Positions 26,972 to 36,951 of a DNA stretch of 64,000 nucleotides are shown piece after piece. How positions within the stretch are numbered: the stretch's first letter is position 1; each line of letters starts with the position of its first letter. The notes beneath the pieces are model-generated. The model was not told the DNA's origin. It did not search any database and worked only from the letters and a program-made list of their open reading frames with translations. Location: positions 310,001-374,000 of the forward strand of contig NZ_BAYX01000002.1 in NCBI RefSeq assembly GCF_000696095.1. Reading direction: 5' to 3'. The stretch is from Rhizobium rhizogenes NBRC 13257 (lineage in GTDB: Bacteria; Pseudomonadota; Alphaproteobacteria; Rhizobiales; Rhizobiaceae). A program made the translations under genes and the position numbers.

Positions 26972-27544
26972 TTATTTCCATCGCTCGAGCATGACGTTCG
27001 TTCCACCCTTGTAAACGGTCTCGCCGATCCGGCGGAAACCGACCTTTTCGGCGACCCGCAGCGATGGTGTGTTTTCAGGGTCGATAATACAGGTCATCCG
27101 CCGATCCGCGAAGGTCCCGTCGGCCCATGCAATTGCCGCCCTGATGGCTTCCGTTGCGTAGCCTTTGCCTTGCAATGGCGGCGAGATCGCCCAGCCTGTC
27201 TCCAGGGTGCCCTCCGTCGTCGGATTCATGTCGCGATGGGAGTCCAGAAAGCCGGCCTCGCCGACAAAGCGGCCACTGCCGCGCTCCTCGATGGCGAAGA
27301 AACCGAAGCCCAGATGATGCCACATGCCGGTATAGCGCAGGAAACGCGCCCATGTCTGCTCGCGTGATGGCGGTTCACCACCGACGAAGCGCATCAGGTC
27401 GTTCTGTTTCCAGAAGTCGGCATAATTCTCAAACTCCTCCAGCCGGTGGGCGCGCAGGATCAGCCGTTCTGTCGTCAAGGTGGGGATGGTGGTCATGGCG
27501 GGGGCGATTTCCTTCCTTTCGGGCATTGCAGAATTCATGCTCAT
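26972..27544 (-). CDS. GNAT family N-acetyltransferase (RimJ/RimL type)
   Basis: 190 aa from the ATG at 27544, with GGGAG 9 nt upstream; several later ATGs exist. The N-terminal TLTTERLILRAHRLEEFENY is typical of the RimJ/RimL ribosomal-protein acetyltransferase group, and motif A is ISPPLQGKGYATEAIRA near residue 127. The target could be a protein N-terminus or a small molecule. It starts 4 bp after the cupin gene stop, so the two are coupled, and it ends 26 bp before the next acetyltransferase starts. Confidence 0.85.
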   Translation of the reverse strand: MSMNSAMPERKEIAPAMTTIPTLTTERLILRAHRLEEFENYADFWKQNDLMRFVGGEPPSREQTWARFLRYTGMWHHLGFGFFAIEERGSGRFVGEAGFLDSHRDMNPTTEGTLETGWAISPPLQGKGYATEAIRAAIAWADGTFADRRMTCIIDPENTPSLRVAEKVGFRRIGETVYKGGTNVMLERWK

Positions 27545-27548
27545 CTTG

Positions 27549-28046
27549 TCACGCTCCCGGTTCGCCATCCCAATAATCCAGGGGCCCACCGTCGCGGCCG
27601 ATAAAACGGAACCGTGTCCCATCGGCCCGGTTGGTCTTTGCCAGGAATTTGCCGGAGTCGGGATATTCGACGATCTCCGTCTGCGCCTTGGTCGATATCC
27701 CAAGATAGATCAGCACGCCGGGACCGGTGTTGATAAGCTGGTGAGCTGTTTCATGGCCGCCGGCCGGAGCCCCCAGCACATCGCCTTTTGCAACGGCAAA
27801 GCGCTCGCTCCCGAAACGATATTCGCCTTCGCCGTCGATGATGACGAAAAGCTCTTCCTCGACATGATGATTGTGAAACGGACAGCCTGATTTGCCGGGC
27901 GGCACTTCGTTGTAGCTGATGCCAAGATCCTTGAGGCCGAGCAGCGCGCCGAAAGAGGCGTCGCTGCCGGCAAAAAAATCTCCCTGCTGCCAATGGTCGA
28001 GCTGAAGCTCGCCAATATTGACGGCGCGTCTGGTCTTCTTTGTCAT
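27549..28046 (-). CDS. Cupin-domain protein
   Basis: 165 aa single-domain cupin. Motif 1 is PFHNHHVEEELFVIIDGEGEY near residues 56-76, with metal ligands His, His and Glu. Motif 2 is GDVLGAPAGGHETAHQLIN near residue 88, with a His ligand. It should bind a metal and act on a small molecule or sense one. A role cannot be assigned. It heads a three-gene minus-strand unit with two acetyltransferases. Confidence 0.82.
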   Translation of the reverse strand: MTKKTRRAVNIGELQLDHWQQGDFFAGSDASFGALLGLKDLGISYNEVPPGKSGCPFHNHHVEEELFVIIDGEGEYRFGSERFAVAKGDVLGAPAGGHETAHQLINTGPGVLIYLGISTKAQTEIVEYPDSGKFLAKTNRADGTRFRFIGRDGGPLDYWDGEPGA

Positions 28047-28245
28047 GAGGCCCTCCCTTGCCGGTCGCGAATTATTATCGAAGCGAGTGCGGCGGCGGAA
28101 GATGCAATTTCCAGCAAGGCCCGATCTTCCTCAAATCCCGATCAGAATCGGGGCGGATAGCCGAAAAACACTTGCCAAGTGCGGCCCGCCGTGGTTTGAC
28201 CCGCCGTTATCGGTGCTGCCCGCCCTCTCATTCCGCAGGTGACGT

Positions 28246-28701
28246 ATGTCCAGCTCTACCAATGCCCACATCCTGATCGTGGAAGCCCGCTTCTACGACG
28301 ATATGGCTGACGCCCTTCTCGATGGTGCCAAGACTGCGCTTGAAGAAGCCGGAGCGACCTATGACATCGTCACCGTGCCCGGCGCGCTGGAAATTCCGGC
28401 TGCCATCGCCATGGCGCTCGACGGCGCCGACAATGGTGGCACGGAATATCAGGGCTATGTCGCCCTCGGCATGGTCATTCGTGGCGAGACCTATCATTTC
28501 GATATAGTCGCCAATGAATCTTCTCGCGCGCTGATGGATCTCGCCGTCAGCGAATCCCTGGCGATCGGCAACGGTATCCTGACCGTCGAGAACGACGACC
28601 AGGCTTGGGCGCGGGCGCGCCGTTCGGACAAGGACAAGGGTGGCTTTGCCGCTCGTGCAGCGCTGACGATGATCGCGTTGAAACAAAAGTTGGGTGCATA
28701 A
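28246..28701 (+). CDS. ribH: 6,7-dimethyl-8-ribityllumazine synthase
   Basis: 151 aa enzyme that joins the pyrimidine from RibD to dihydroxybutanone phosphate. Conserved segments are [15 protein letters not shown] (about 45) and [14 protein letters not shown] (about 75-88), which carries the catalytic His. Rhizobiales often have two paralogues; this one, next to nusB, looks like the ordinary housekeeping form. The stop is 4 bp before nusB. No FMN riboswitch pattern was seen upstream. Confidence 0.93.
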   Translation: MSSSTNAHILIVEARFYDDMADALLDGAKTALEEAGATYDIVTVPGALEIPAAIAMALDGADNGGTEYQGYVALGMVIRGETYHFDIVANESSRALMDLAVSESLAIGNGILTVENDDQAWARARRSDKDKGGFAARAALTMIALKQKLGA

Positions 28702-28705
28702 GTTC

Positions 28706-29188
28706 ATGAGCAATCAGGATAACGAGCGACCGGCAAAGACCGCGAACCAGCGCGGGGCAGCCCGCCTTGCCGCCGTTCAGGCGCTCTATCAGATGGATAT
28801 CGGCGGAACCGGCGTGCTGGAGGTGGTGGCCGAATATGAGGCGCACCGTCTCGGGCAGGAGCTGGATGGCGACACCTATCTGAAGGCCGACGCATCCTGG
28901 TTTCGCTCTATCGTTTCCGGCGTCGTGCGCGAGCAGACGCGTCTCGATCCGCTGATCGGTTCCGCGCTTCAGGACGATTGGGCGCTGTCGCGTCTCGACA
29001 GTACCGTACGCGCCATCCTGCGCGCCGGTACATTCGAGATTCTCGACCGCAAGGATGTCCCGGTCGCGGTTATCGTTACCGAGTATGTCGAGATCGCCCA
29101 CGCCTTCTTCGATGATGATGAGCCTAAGCTCGTCAACGCCGTGCTCGATCGAATCGCCAAGCAAGTTCGCGGCGAAGCCAAGAAATAA
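28706..29188 (+). CDS. nusB: Transcription antitermination factor NusB
   Basis: 160 aa all-helical RNA-binding protein that works with NusE/S10 at boxA in rRNA leaders. Family segments are [19 protein letters not shown] (about 16-34), [17 protein letters not shown] (about 97) and [27 protein letters not shown] (about 119-145, given in part). I reject the GTG start at 28694 inside ribH and use the ATG at 28706. ribH-nusB is a classic pair. Confidence 0.93.
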   Translation: MSNQDNERPAKTANQRGAARLAAVQALYQMDIGGTGVLEVVAEYEAHRLGQELDGDTYLKADASWFRSIVSGVVREQTRLDPLIGSALQDDWALSRLDSTVRAILRAGTFEILDRKDVPVAVIVTEYVEIAHAFFDDDEPKLVNAVLDRIAKQVRGEAKK

Positions 29189-29197
29189 GCAGCGATG

Positions 29198-29230
29198 TCG
29201 GCGCCGTTGATGGCGCCGTCTACTTTCGTT
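29198..29230 (+). terminator. Hairpin downstream of nusB
   Basis: CGGCGCC / GGCGCCG (29199-29218) with a 6-nt loop is followed by a TCTACTTTCGTTTG tract. Confidence 0.65.
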
Positions 29231-29304
29231 TGCTTCGTTCGCGCCTGATTTCAGCTACGAATGTTCTTTTGAACCGCCATCGGGTGATTTACCCGCGGGC
29301 GGTC

Positions 29305-29437
29305 TTGACGCGACGTTTTCCCAAACGCAATCTCCGCTATGCACATCTGTCGACCGCCTTGGAGGAGGGGGGTCACCGTTGTCGCAGGCGGCCGGAGGAG
29401 GAGTGACCCGCCGGCTTTTTTGGAGGGAAAAAGCGAA
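29305..29437 (+). promoter_or_regulatory. hppA promoter and structured leader with terminator-like hairpin at the ribosome site
   Basis: TTGACG (29305-29310) and CAATCT (29328-29333), spaced 17 bp, form a weak promoter. The leader can form GGGTCAC/GTGACCC (29370-29376 with 29403-29409). Alternatively it can form GCCGG/CCGGC (29391-29395 with 29411-29415) followed by six T residues at 29416-29421 and then GGAGGG. The two pairings exclude each other, which suggests attenuation. No known riboswitch class was recognised. Confidence 0.4.
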
Positions 29438-31576
29438 ATGTCGATTCTTCTAGGTGTTATCGCGTGCGGATTGCTCTCGGTGGTTTATGCCATCTGGACA
29501 ACCCGGTCGGTGCTTGCCGCCGACCAGGGAAATGCACGCATGCAGGAAATTGCGGGTTATATTCGAGAAGGTGCGCAAGCCTATCTAGCGCGCCAATATA
29601 TGACTATCGCCGTTGTCGGCGTCATCGTTTTCATCGCGGCCTGGCTTTTGCTATCGGCCGAAGCCGCTTTTGGTTTTCTGATCGGTGCGGTCCTGTCGGG
29701 CGCTGCCGGTTTCATTGGTATGCATGTTTCCGTGCGGGCCAATGTTCGCACCGCGCAGGCCTCGTCGCATAGCCTGTCGGCCGGTCTTGATATCGCCTTC
29801 AAGTCGGGCGCCATCACCGGCATGCTGGTCGCTGGCCTCGCATTGCTCGGCGTTTCCATCTATTTCTACGTGCTGACCATCGTGCTTGGCCATGAGCCGG
29901 GCTCGCGCGATGTCATCGATGCGCTGGTGTCGCTCGGTTTCGGCGCATCGCTGATTTCGATCTTCGCCCGTCTCGGCGGCGGCATTTTCACCAAGGGTGC
30001 CGACGTCGGCGGCGACCTCGTCGGCAAGGTGGAAGCCGGCATTCCCGAAGACGATCCGCGCAATCCCGCGACCATTGCCGACAATGTCGGCGATAACGTC
30101 GGTGATTGCGCCGGCATGGCCGCCGACCTGTTCGAAACCTATGCGGTCTCCGTCGTCGCCACCATGGTTCTCGCCGCGATCTTCTTCGCCGGCACGCCGG
30201 TCCTCGCATCTGCCATGGTCTATCCCCTGGCGATCTGCGGCACCTGCATCATCACCTCGATCATCGGCACCTTCTTCGTCAAGCTCGGCACCAATGGTTC
30301 GATCATGGGGGCGCTCTACAAAGGGCTGATCGCCACCGGTCTGCTGTCGATCATCGGTCTCGGCGTGGCCACCTCGCTGACCATCGGCTGGGGTTCGATT
30401 GGCACTGTCGCAGGTTTCGATATCACCGGAAAGAACCTGTTCCTTTGCGGTATCGTCGGGCTGATCGTCACGGCGCTGATCGTCGTGATCACCGAATACT
30501 ACACCGGCACCAACAAGCGGCCGGTCAATTCCATCGCCCAGGCGTCGGTCACCGGTCACGGCACCAACGTCATCCAGGGTCTGGCCGTCTCGCTCGAATC
30601 GACGGCGCTGCCGGCAATCGTCATCGTCGGCGGCATTCTCGCCACCTACCAGCTCGGCGGCCTGTTCGGCACCGGCATTGCGGTCACCGCCATGCTCGGC
30701 CTTGCCGGCATGATCGTGGCACTCGATGCCTTCGGCCCGGTCACCGACAATGCCGGCGGCATCGCTGAGATGTCGCATCTGCCGCCGGAAGTGCGCAAAT
30801 CGACCGATGCGCTGGATGCTGTCGGCAACACCACCAAGGCGGTCACGAAAGGCTACGCCATCGGCTCGGCCGGTCTCGGCGCGCTGGTGCTGTTTGCCGC
30901 CTATTCGAACGACTTGAAGTATTTCGCAGCGCACGGCGATCAGTTCCCCTATTTTGCCGATGTGGGGCCGATCTCCTTCGATCTCTCCAACCCCTACGTC
31001 GTCGCCGGGCTGCTGTTCGGCGGCCTGATCCCCTATCTCTTCGGCGGCATCGCCATGACGGCCGTCGGCCGTGCGGCGGGCGCGATCGTCGAGGAGGTGC
31101 GCAGGCAGTTTCGCGAGAAGCCGGGCATCATGCTGGGCACGGAGCGTCCAGACTACGGCCGCGCCGTCGACCTTCTGACCAAGGCGGCCATCCGCGAGAT
31201 GATCGTCCCGTCGCTGCTGCCGGTGCTGGCGCCGATCGTCGTCTATTTCGGCGTGCTTCTGATCTCCGGCTCCAAGGCTTCGGCCTTCGCGGCACTGGGA
31301 GCTTCATTGCTGGGGGTCATCATCAACGGCCTGTTCGTCGCCATTTCCATGACGTCGGGCGGCGGTGCCTGGGACAATGCTAAGAAGAGCTTCGAAGACG
31401 GCTTTGTCGACAAGGACGGCACGCGCCACATGAAGGGCTCAGAGGCGCACAAGGCGTCCGTGACCGGCGATACTGTCGGCGATCCCTACAAGGATACGGC
31501 TGGCCCGGCGGTCAATCCAGCGATCAAGATCACCAATATCGTCGCGCTGCTGCTGCTTGCCGTTCTTGCGGGATAA
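29438..31576 (+). CDS. hppA: Membrane-bound proton-translocating pyrophosphatase
   Basis: 712 aa, about 16 membrane helices. It couples PPi hydrolysis to ion pumping. The PPi-binding segment is [20 protein letters not shown] near residues 180-200, with acidic motif [19 protein letters not shown] next to it. The C-terminal acidic motif is [31 protein letters not shown] carries Lys where K-dependent enzymes have Ala, so this is the K-independent, proton-pumping type. The ATG at 29438 has GGAGGG upstream; an earlier ATG at 29339 lies in the leader and is rejected. Confidence 0.94.
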   Translation: MSILLGVIACGLLSVVYAIWTTRSVLAADQGNARMQEIAGYIREGAQAYLARQYMTIAVVGVIVFIAAWLLLSAEAAFGFLIGAVLSGAAGFIGMHVSVRANVRTAQASSHSLSAGLDIAFKSGAITGMLVAGLALLGVSIYFYVLTIVLGHEPGSRDVIDALVSLGFGASLISIFARLGGGIFTKGADVGGDLVGKVEAGIPEDDPRNPATIADNVGDNVGDCAGMAADLFETYAVSVVATMVLAAIFFAGTPVLASAMVYPLAICGTCIITSIIGTFFVKLGTNGSIMGALYKGLIATGLLSIIGLGVATSLTIGWGSIGTVAGFDITGKNLFLCGIVGLIVTALIVVITEYYTGTNKRPVNSIAQASVTGHGTNVIQGLAVSLESTALPAIVIVGGILATYQLGGLFGTGIAVTAMLGLAGMIVALDAFGPVTDNAGGIAEMSHLPPEVRKSTDALDAVGNTTKAVTKGYAIGSAGLGALVLFAAYSNDLKYFAAHGDQFPYFADVGPISFDLSNPYVVAGLLFGGLIPYLFGGIAMTAVGRAAGAIVEEVRRQFREKPGIMLGTERPDYGRAVDLLTKAAIREMIVPSLLPVLAPIVVYFGVLLISGSKASAFAALGASLLGVIINGLFVAISMTSGGGAWDNAKKSFEDGFVDKDGTRHMKGSEAHKASVTGDTVGDPYKDTAGPAVNPAIKITNIVALLLLAVLAG

Positions 31577-31596
31577 GGGCGAAGGCGCAACCAATG

Positions 31597-31632
31597 AAAA
31601 ACCCGCGGGGCTCGCGCCTCGCGGGTTTTTTT
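31597..31632. terminator. Bidirectional terminator between hppA and bamE
   Basis: ACCCGCG / CGCGGGT stem (31601-31626) has an A run on the left and seven T residues on the right, placed between convergent genes. Confidence 0.88.
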
Positions 31633-31648
31633 ATGCGGTCTATCCGGC

Positions 31649-32158
31649 TTATTGACCCGGATTGAGGTTGTTGAGGAAGTTCCTCGCGCCGTTGATACCG
31701 CTGCCGCCACCCTGCAGGATCTGTTGCAGGAAGGTGATGTCGCGGCCGCCGGTCGGCGTCGTACGGCTGATCATGTCGAAGACCCTGCCGTCCTTCAGCG
31801 TGTAGTTGGCTTCCTGCTTCACGATGCCATCCTTGTCGAAGTAGATCGCCAGAATGTTCTGGTCGACCAGCTTCGGCTTCATGAAGGCCGCGGCGCGGGT
31901 GCGCTTCTGGGATATGTAATAGAAGACTTCGCCGTCGAAGGTCGCTGTCGTCGATGGCGTACCGAGCGAAAGCAGCACTTGCTCGCGGCTCGAGCCGACG
32001 GGCACGAGATTGAGCGATTGCTGATCGAAGATGTAGCCGTTGTTCATGACCTCTGTGGTCTTGCAACTCGTAAGCCCCGCGGTCCCGATCACCAGGGCGA
32101 TGGCGGCACTGCTGATGAAAGTTCTGTCAGACTTGAAATACCGTTTCTTCAACGACAT
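31649..32158 (-). CDS. bamE: Outer-membrane assembly lipoprotein BamE (SmpA/OmlA family)
   Basis: 169 aa. A long basic lead and hydrophobic core end in the lipobox LTSC near residue 32. The SmpA/OmlA fold follows: LNLVPVGSSREQVLLSLGTPST, then GEVFYYISQKR, then LAIYFDKDGIVKQ. It helps the BAM complex insert beta-barrel proteins into the outer membrane. The Gln/Gly/Asn-rich C-terminal tail is an addition common in rhizobia. The gene is divergent from the CBP3-like chaperone. Confidence 0.88.
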   Translation of the reverse strand: MSLKKRYFKSDRTFISSAAIALVIGTAGLTSCKTTEVMNNGYIFDQQSLNLVPVGSSREQVLLSLGTPSTTATFDGEVFYYISQKRTRAAAFMKPKLVDQNILAIYFDKDGIVKQEANYTLKDGRVFDMISRTTPTGGRDITFLQQILQGGGSGINGARNFLNNLNPGQ

Positions 32159-32437
32159 CCCATCTCCCCTAATGAATCAAACCGATGGCCGGGTGGCCAA
32201 TAAGATCTTGCTGTGCACATCATTGTGGCCTTTCCGCGATTGGGTAAGGCATTAGCGATGTTGTTCGGCACTCTTCATCACCAATCATGCACTGTGCGAC
32301 GATGGGTCGGGGCGGGGCCTTGAAGCGGGCACAAACGGCATTGCAATTCGCGCCTGCTTCGGTAAACCAGCTTTCAAGTGGATGCAACAAGGCCAAGCGC
32401 GACACGGCGCTCTGAATGGCCAATTCCGGGAATTTTC

Positions 32438-32995
32438 ATGATTTTTGGGCTGTTCCGCAAAAGAAATCACAATCAGATCATCGTCGTCAGACAATATGAC
32501 GTTCTGACCGCAATGGCGCGCCAGCCGGTTTTCTATACCGACTATGACGTGCCGGATACGGTCATGGGGCGTTTTGAGCTGCTTTCGGCGGTGATGATCC
32601 TGTTTTTTCGCCGGACGCGTTCGTCCGCGACCAGCGGCCAGGAGCTTGCGCAGGAAATTATCGATGCCTTTTTCGAGGATATCGATTATTCCATCCGCGA
32701 ACTTGGTATAGGTGACAACAGCGTGCCGAAGCGGATGAAGAAACTGGCGGGCATGTTCTACGGGCGGCTCGAAAGCTATGCGGCCGCCATGGACGGTAAT
32801 GATCGCGATGCACTGGCCGCAGCGCTTCGGCGCAATATCTACCCCACGGCAGGCGAAGAGGCCCCCTCGATGCTTGGTCTGGCGGACTGGATGACGATGG
32901 CCGAAACGCATCTGGCAAGCGTGGCGGAAGCCGAGATTGCCACCGGTTCGGCAATCCTCCCGCAGCCTGGCGGGATCGACAAAGACGTAGCCTAG
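32438..32995 (+). CDS. Ubiquinol-cytochrome c chaperone family protein (CBP3-like)
   Basis: 185 aa from the ATG at 32438 (MIFGLFRKRN); an ATG at 32378 upstream is rejected. The conserved helical core contains PVFYTDYDVPDTVMGRFELL, FEDIDYSIRELGIGD and RMKKLAGMFYGRLESY, matching the family that assists assembly of cytochrome b in complex III. The last 30 residues look unconserved. It begins the run chaperone-DUF177-plsX-fabH-ihfA-merR. Confidence 0.86.
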   Translation: MIFGLFRKRNHNQIIVVRQYDVLTAMARQPVFYTDYDVPDTVMGRFELLSAVMILFFRRTRSSATSGQELAQEIIDAFFEDIDYSIRELGIGDNSVPKRMKKLAGMFYGRLESYAAAMDGNDRDALAAALRRNIYPTAGEEAPSMLGLADWMTMAETHLASVAEAEIATGSAILPQPGGIDKDVA

Positions 32996-33004
32996 GAGAC
33001 AAAA

Positions 33005-33562
33005 ATGAAGAAACCGAACTCCGACGAAACGCCCTTTTCCTATCCGGTAAAAGTCGGCCATATCTCCGCCAATCCGGTGGAGGTTCGTCTCAAAGCCGAC
33101 GACCGGGAGCTTGCCGGTCTCGCCAAGCTTTGGAATGTGCTCTCCGTGCCGACACTCGAGGCGGATCTGAAGATCGCCCGATGGAAGCGCGATGGGGTTC
33201 GCCTCAAGGGCAATGTGCGCGCAAAGATCGTTCAGGCCTGCGTTGTCACGCTCGAGCCGGTCGAATCGGATATCAATGAGGAATTCGAGCAGATCTTCGT
33301 CCCCGAGGGGTCGAAACTGGCGCGGATGCCGTCTGTGGATGCCGGAGAAATGGTGCTCGATCCGGATGGTGCGGACCTTCCGGAAACTTTCACCGGCGAT
33401 ACGATCGATGCCGGCGCCGCCGTCGCGGAATTCGCCGCGCTTGCCATCGATCCGTACCCGCGCAAGCCCGGTATCGCGTTTGAAGACCACATCGAAGATA
33501 CAGGCGAAGATGACAAGAAACCCTCGCCATTCGCTGTCCTGAAAGACTGGAAAAAGGAATAG
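33005..33562 (+). CDS. DUF177 (YceD family) protein
   Basis: 185 aa cytoplasmic protein. The conserved core is GVRLKGNVRAKIVQACVVTLEPVESDINEEF (given in part), with one Cys of the YceD signature, followed by EMVLDPDGADLPETF and an Ala/Glu-rich LAIDPYPRKPG. In plants and some bacteria YceD proteins take part in 23S rRNA maturation; the bacterial role is unsettled. It is 9 bp after the chaperone and 102 bp before plsX. It is usually linked with rpmF-plsX, but rpmF is absent here. Confidence 0.88.
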   Translation: MKKPNSDETPFSYPVKVGHISANPVEVRLKADDRELAGLAKLWNVLSVPTLEADLKIARWKRDGVRLKGNVRAKIVQACVVTLEPVESDINEEFEQIFVPEGSKLARMPSVDAGEMVLDPDGADLPETFTGDTIDAGAAVAEFAALAIDPYPRKPGIAFEDHIEDTGEDDKKPSPFAVLKDWKKE

Positions 33563-33664
33563 ACACCCCTGGCAATTGAACACAATTCAGTTGTAACGCG
33601 GGGAGAAACCGGTATTTTGACGCCAATTCCGCCGGGCCCGGCGGACAAGAAGGACTAGGGACGC

Positions 33665-34711
33665 GTGATCAGAATTTCTCTTGACCTAATGGGTGGCGAC
33701 TTCGGCCCTGAGGTTGTTATTCCTGGCGCGGCCAAGGCGCTGGAGAGGCATCCCGACATTACCTTCATCATGTACGGTATGAAGGATCGTTGCGAACCGA
33801 TCCTCGGGAAATACGCGAAGCTTCGTGAAAAATCCGTCTTTCACGAATGCGATGTTTCTATCAGCATGGATGAGAAGCCGAGCCAGGCGCTGCGCCGTGG
33901 CCGCTATGTCTCCAGCATGTGGCGCTCGATCGAGGCGGTGAAGCTGGGCGAGGCCGATGTCGTCGTGTCCGCCGGTAATACCGGCGCGCTGATGGCGATG
34001 GCAAAGTTCTGCCTGCGCACCATGGCCAACATCGAACGTCCGGCGATCGCCGCGATCTGGCCGACGCTCAGGGGCGAAAGCATCGTGCTCGACGTCGGCG
34101 CGACGATCGGCGCCGATTCGCAGCAATTGCTCGATTTCGCATTGATGGGCGGGGCGATGGCCCGCGCCCTCTTCGAGATCGAACGTCCGACCATCGGCCT
34201 GCTGAATGTCGGCGTCGAGGAAATCAAGGGCCAGGAAGACGTCAAGGAAGCCGGCCGCCTGATCCGCGAAGCCAACCTTGAATCGCTCGAATATTCCGGG
34301 TTCGTCGAAGGCGACGATATCGGCAAGGGTACGGTCGATGTGGTGGTGACGGAAGGTTTTTCCGGCAATATCGCACTGAAGGCCGCCGAGGGCACGGCAA
34401 AGCAGATCGGCGCTTATCTGCGCTCGGCGATGACGCGCACGCTGCTTGCCCGTATCGGCTATCTCTTCGCCAAGGGCGCTTTCGACCTGCTGCGCGAGAA
34501 GCTCGACCCCAGCAAGGTCAATGGCGGCGTTTTCCTTGGCCTCAACGGCATCGTCATCAAGAGCCATGGTGGCGCCAGTGCCGAGGCCTTTGCGGCTGCC
34601 ATCGATGTCGGCTACGACATGGCCAAGAACGGCCTGACACAAAAAATAGAAAATGATCTGAAAAGATATCATGCCAAGCGGCAGCCGCCGATTGGGCCTG
34701 AAGCGGCATGA
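33665..34711 (+). CDS. plsX: Phosphate acyltransferase PlsX
   Basis: 348 aa peripheral membrane enzyme that makes acyl-phosphate from acyl-ACP for phospholipid synthesis. N-terminal [19 protein letters not shown] and [14 protein letters not shown] (about 99-112) are family signatures, along with [13 protein letters not shown] and [15 protein letters not shown]. The first codon is GTG or ATG-like near 33665 (GTGATCAGAATT). fabH follows after 19 bp. Confidence 0.95.
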   Translation: MIRISLDLMGGDFGPEVVIPGAAKALERHPDITFIMYGMKDRCEPILGKYAKLREKSVFHECDVSISMDEKPSQALRRGRYVSSMWRSIEAVKLGEADVVVSAGNTGALMAMAKFCLRTMANIERPAIAAIWPTLRGESIVLDVGATIGADSQQLLDFALMGGAMARALFEIERPTIGLLNVGVEEIKGQEDVKEAGRLIREANLESLEYSGFVEGDDIGKGTVDVVVTEGFSGNIALKAAEGTAKQIGAYLRSAMTRTLLARIGYLFAKGAFDLLREKLDPSKVNGGVFLGLNGIVIKSHGGASAEAFAAAIDVGYDMAKNGLTQKIENDLKRYHAKRQPPIGPEAA

Positions 34712-34730
34712 GTGACGGGGTATAATAGGA

Positions 34731-35702
34731 ATGATCCGTTCAGTTGTTCGCGGATTCGGGGCGGCGCTGCCTAAGCGTGTCATGACGAATCGCGATATGG
34801 AGCAAGTCGTAGACACCAGTGATGACTGGATCGTCCAACGCACCGGTATTCGTCAGCGCTACATCGCCGGCGAAGGTGAAACCACGGCCTCGCTCGGCGA
34901 GCAGGCGGCACGGGCAGCTCTTGCTAATGCCGGATTGACGGCTGACGATCTCGACATGATCATCGTCGCCACCTCGACGCCGGATAACACTTTTCCCGCC
35001 ACCGCGGTGAATATCCAGAACCGGCTCGGCATGCATCATGGCTTCGCCTTCGATGTTCAGGCCGTCTGCTCAGGCTTCGTCTACGCCGTGACCACCGCCG
35101 ACGCCTATATTCGCGGTGGCGTTGCCAAGCGCGTGCTCGTCATCGGCGCCGAGACATTCTCCCGTATCCTCGACTGGACCGATCGCACGACCTGCGTTCT
35201 CTTCGGCGACGGCGCTGGCGCGTTGATTCTCGAAGCAGGCGAGGGGACGGGCGCCAATACCGATCGCGGCGTGCTGACGGCAAGCCTGCGCTCCGATGGT
35301 GCACACAAGGACAAGCTTTATGTCGATGGCGGACCTTCCTCGACGGGAACGGTCGGCGTGCTGCATATGGCCGGCCGAGAAGTGTTCAAGCATGCCGTCG
35401 GCATGATTACCGATGTCATCGAAGCGACGTTCAAGGCAGCCGACGTCACGGCCGATGATCTCGACTGGCTGGTGCCGCACCAGGCCAATCGCCGTATCAT
35501 CGACGGCTCGGCTAAGAAGCTCGGAATTGCTCCCGAAAAGGTTGTGGTGACGGTGGATCTTCACGGCAATACATCTGCCGCGTCGATCCCGTTGGCGCTC
35601 GCGGTTGCTGCCGGCGACGGCCGAATCAAGCGGGGCGATCTGGTGATGCTGGAAGCCATGGGCGGCGGTTTCACTTGGGGCGCGGTTCTGCTGCGCTGGT
35701 AG
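34731..35702 (+). CDS. fabH: Beta-ketoacyl-ACP synthase III
   Basis: 323 aa enzyme that starts fatty-acid synthesis by condensing acetyl-CoA with malonyl-ACP. The catalytic triad is complete: Cys in [11 protein letters not shown] (about 113), His in [11 protein letters not shown] (about 250) and Asn in [14 protein letters not shown] (about 280). The N-terminal [14 protein letters not shown] is conserved. It is 19 bp after plsX and likely co-transcribed with it. Confidence 0.96.
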   Translation: MIRSVVRGFGAALPKRVMTNRDMEQVVDTSDDWIVQRTGIRQRYIAGEGETTASLGEQAARAALANAGLTADDLDMIIVATSTPDNTFPATAVNIQNRLGMHHGFAFDVQAVCSGFVYAVTTADAYIRGGVAKRVLVIGAETFSRILDWTDRTTCVLFGDGAGALILEAGEGTGANTDRGVLTASLRSDGAHKDKLYVDGGPSSTGTVGVLHMAGREVFKHAVGMITDVIEATFKAADVTADDLDWLVPHQANRRIIDGSAKKLGIAPEKVVVTVDLHGNTSAASIPLALAVAAGDGRIKRGDLVMLEAMGGGFTWGAVLLRW

Positions 35703-35736
35703 GCCAAGTCTCTAAAACCCGATTCCGAACAAGAGC

Positions 35737-35765
35737 TTGACCGTTTGGCGCAAGGGCAATACTCT
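35737..35765 (+). promoter_or_regulatory. Probable sigma-70 promoter of ihfA
   Basis: TTGACC (35737-35742), a 17-bp spacer, and TACTCT (35760-35765) lie 43 bp ahead of the ihfA ATG. Confidence 0.45.
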
Positions 35766-35807
35766 TGCGACTTGGATAATAATACGCAGCAATTTGGGCG
35801 GGGAACC

Positions 35808-36146
35808 ATGACGGGCAAGACAGTGACGCGCGCAGACTTGGCGGAGTCGGTATTCCGGAAAGTTGGCCTCTCCCGGACCGAATCTGCGGAACTCGTCGAG
35901 ACGGTGATCGATGAGATTTGCAACGCCATCGTGCGTGGCGAAACTGTGAAACTCTCTTCCTTCGCGACATTTCAGGTGCGCGACAAGAATGAGCGTATCG
36001 GTCGAAATCCGAAGACCGGCGAAGAGGTACCGATCTCCCCGCGTCGCGTCATGACCTTCAAGGCGTCCAACGTCCTGAAGACACGTATCCTGAAGGCCCA
36101 TGCCAGCCGCAAGGCGAAGGCGCGGCCGGCAAATCCTGCTTCCTGA
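35808..36146 (+). CDS. ihfA: Integration host factor subunit alpha
   Basis: 112 aa DNA-bending protein that pairs with IHF beta. The start at 35808 ([16 protein letters not shown]) matches the family; the frame opens earlier at 35745. The DNA-binding arm has [22 protein letters not shown], with the conserved Pro that intercalates in the minor groove. The C-terminal tail [12 protein letters not shown] is basic. Confidence 0.94.
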   Translation: MTGKTVTRADLAESVFRKVGLSRTESAELVETVIDEICNAIVRGETVKLSSFATFQVRDKNERIGRNPKTGEEVPISPRRVMTFKASNVLKTRILKAHASRKAKARPANPAS

Positions 36147-36379
36147 TCCATTGAAAACTGCTGTCGGCGTGACCTGGCACTCGTGCGGTCCCGCCGTTTT
36201 CCCGGCCTTTCTTGGTTGTTTTTCGGCTTGCTTGTGAAACAGCCGAAGAGATGACTTGAATTTCTCCCGGCAAACCGTTGAAATATGGTGAGTCGTATCG
36301 CGACGAGCCGCGGTGCGGATATCCGGTTTTGCATGGTCTGGCCCGCGTGGCGTCAGAAACATGCTGTGGGAGTATGACG

Positions 36380-36922
36380 ATGGACAAGAGCCCGGATGCA
36401 TTTCGCACGATCAGCGAAGTCGCGGAAGACCTTGATCTGCCGCAGCATGTCCTGCGTTTCTGGGAAACCCGTTTCCCGCAGATCAAGCCGATGAAGCGAG
36501 GCGGCGGCCGGCGCTATTACAGGCCCGAGGACGTCGATCTGCTGAACGGCATCCGCCATCTGCTCTATGATCACGGCTATACGATCAAGGGCGTCCAGAA
36601 ACTCCTGAAAACCAACGGCAATAAATTCGTCATCGCCGTCGGCCATGGCGACCTCGCCAGTGTCGAGGCGCTTGCCGCCGCCGCGCAGGAACCGGCCCCG
36701 GCCGAGCCGCGTGTTGGATCCGGCCATCCCGACGAGGATCAGATCGTCGGACGCGCCAAGGCGCCGATCAGTCGCCGCTTCTTCAACTTCGTCAGCGGCG
36801 AAGACGACGTGCCGGATGTTTCCCTCGGCAAGTCGAGCGTCGGCAAGGAAGACAGGGCGCTGCTGCAGGAAACGCTCTACGACTTGCTGGAATGCAAGCG
36901 GTTGCTCGACCAGGTGCGGTAG
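36380..36922 (+). CDS. MerR family transcriptional regulator
   Basis: 180 aa from the ATG at 36380 with GGGAG 8 nt upstream; an ATG at 36374 is possible. The winged helix is [20 protein letters not shown], then [21 protein letters not shown] (given in part), as in the HTH_MerR-SF group without a metal site. The C-terminal part lacks the usual coiled coil plus metal-binding Cys, and has Ala/Pro-rich and acidic stretches. The gene is a regular neighbour of ihfA in rhizobia. Targets are unknown. Confidence 0.88.
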   Translation: MDKSPDAFRTISEVAEDLDLPQHVLRFWETRFPQIKPMKRGGGRRYYRPEDVDLLNGIRHLLYDHGYTIKGVQKLLKTNGNKFVIAVGHGDLASVEALAAAAQEPAPAEPRVGSGHPDEDQIVGRAKAPISRRFFNFVSGEDDVPDVSLGKSSVGKEDRALLQETLYDLLECKRLLDQVR

Positions 36923-36951
36923 GCGAGGCCTTCTGCTTCAAAACTACCTGG

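Noticed and set aside
28047..28245. FMN riboswitch ahead of ribH
   Set aside because: The conserved FMN-aptamer segments are not present; only a small CCCGAT hairpin is seen.
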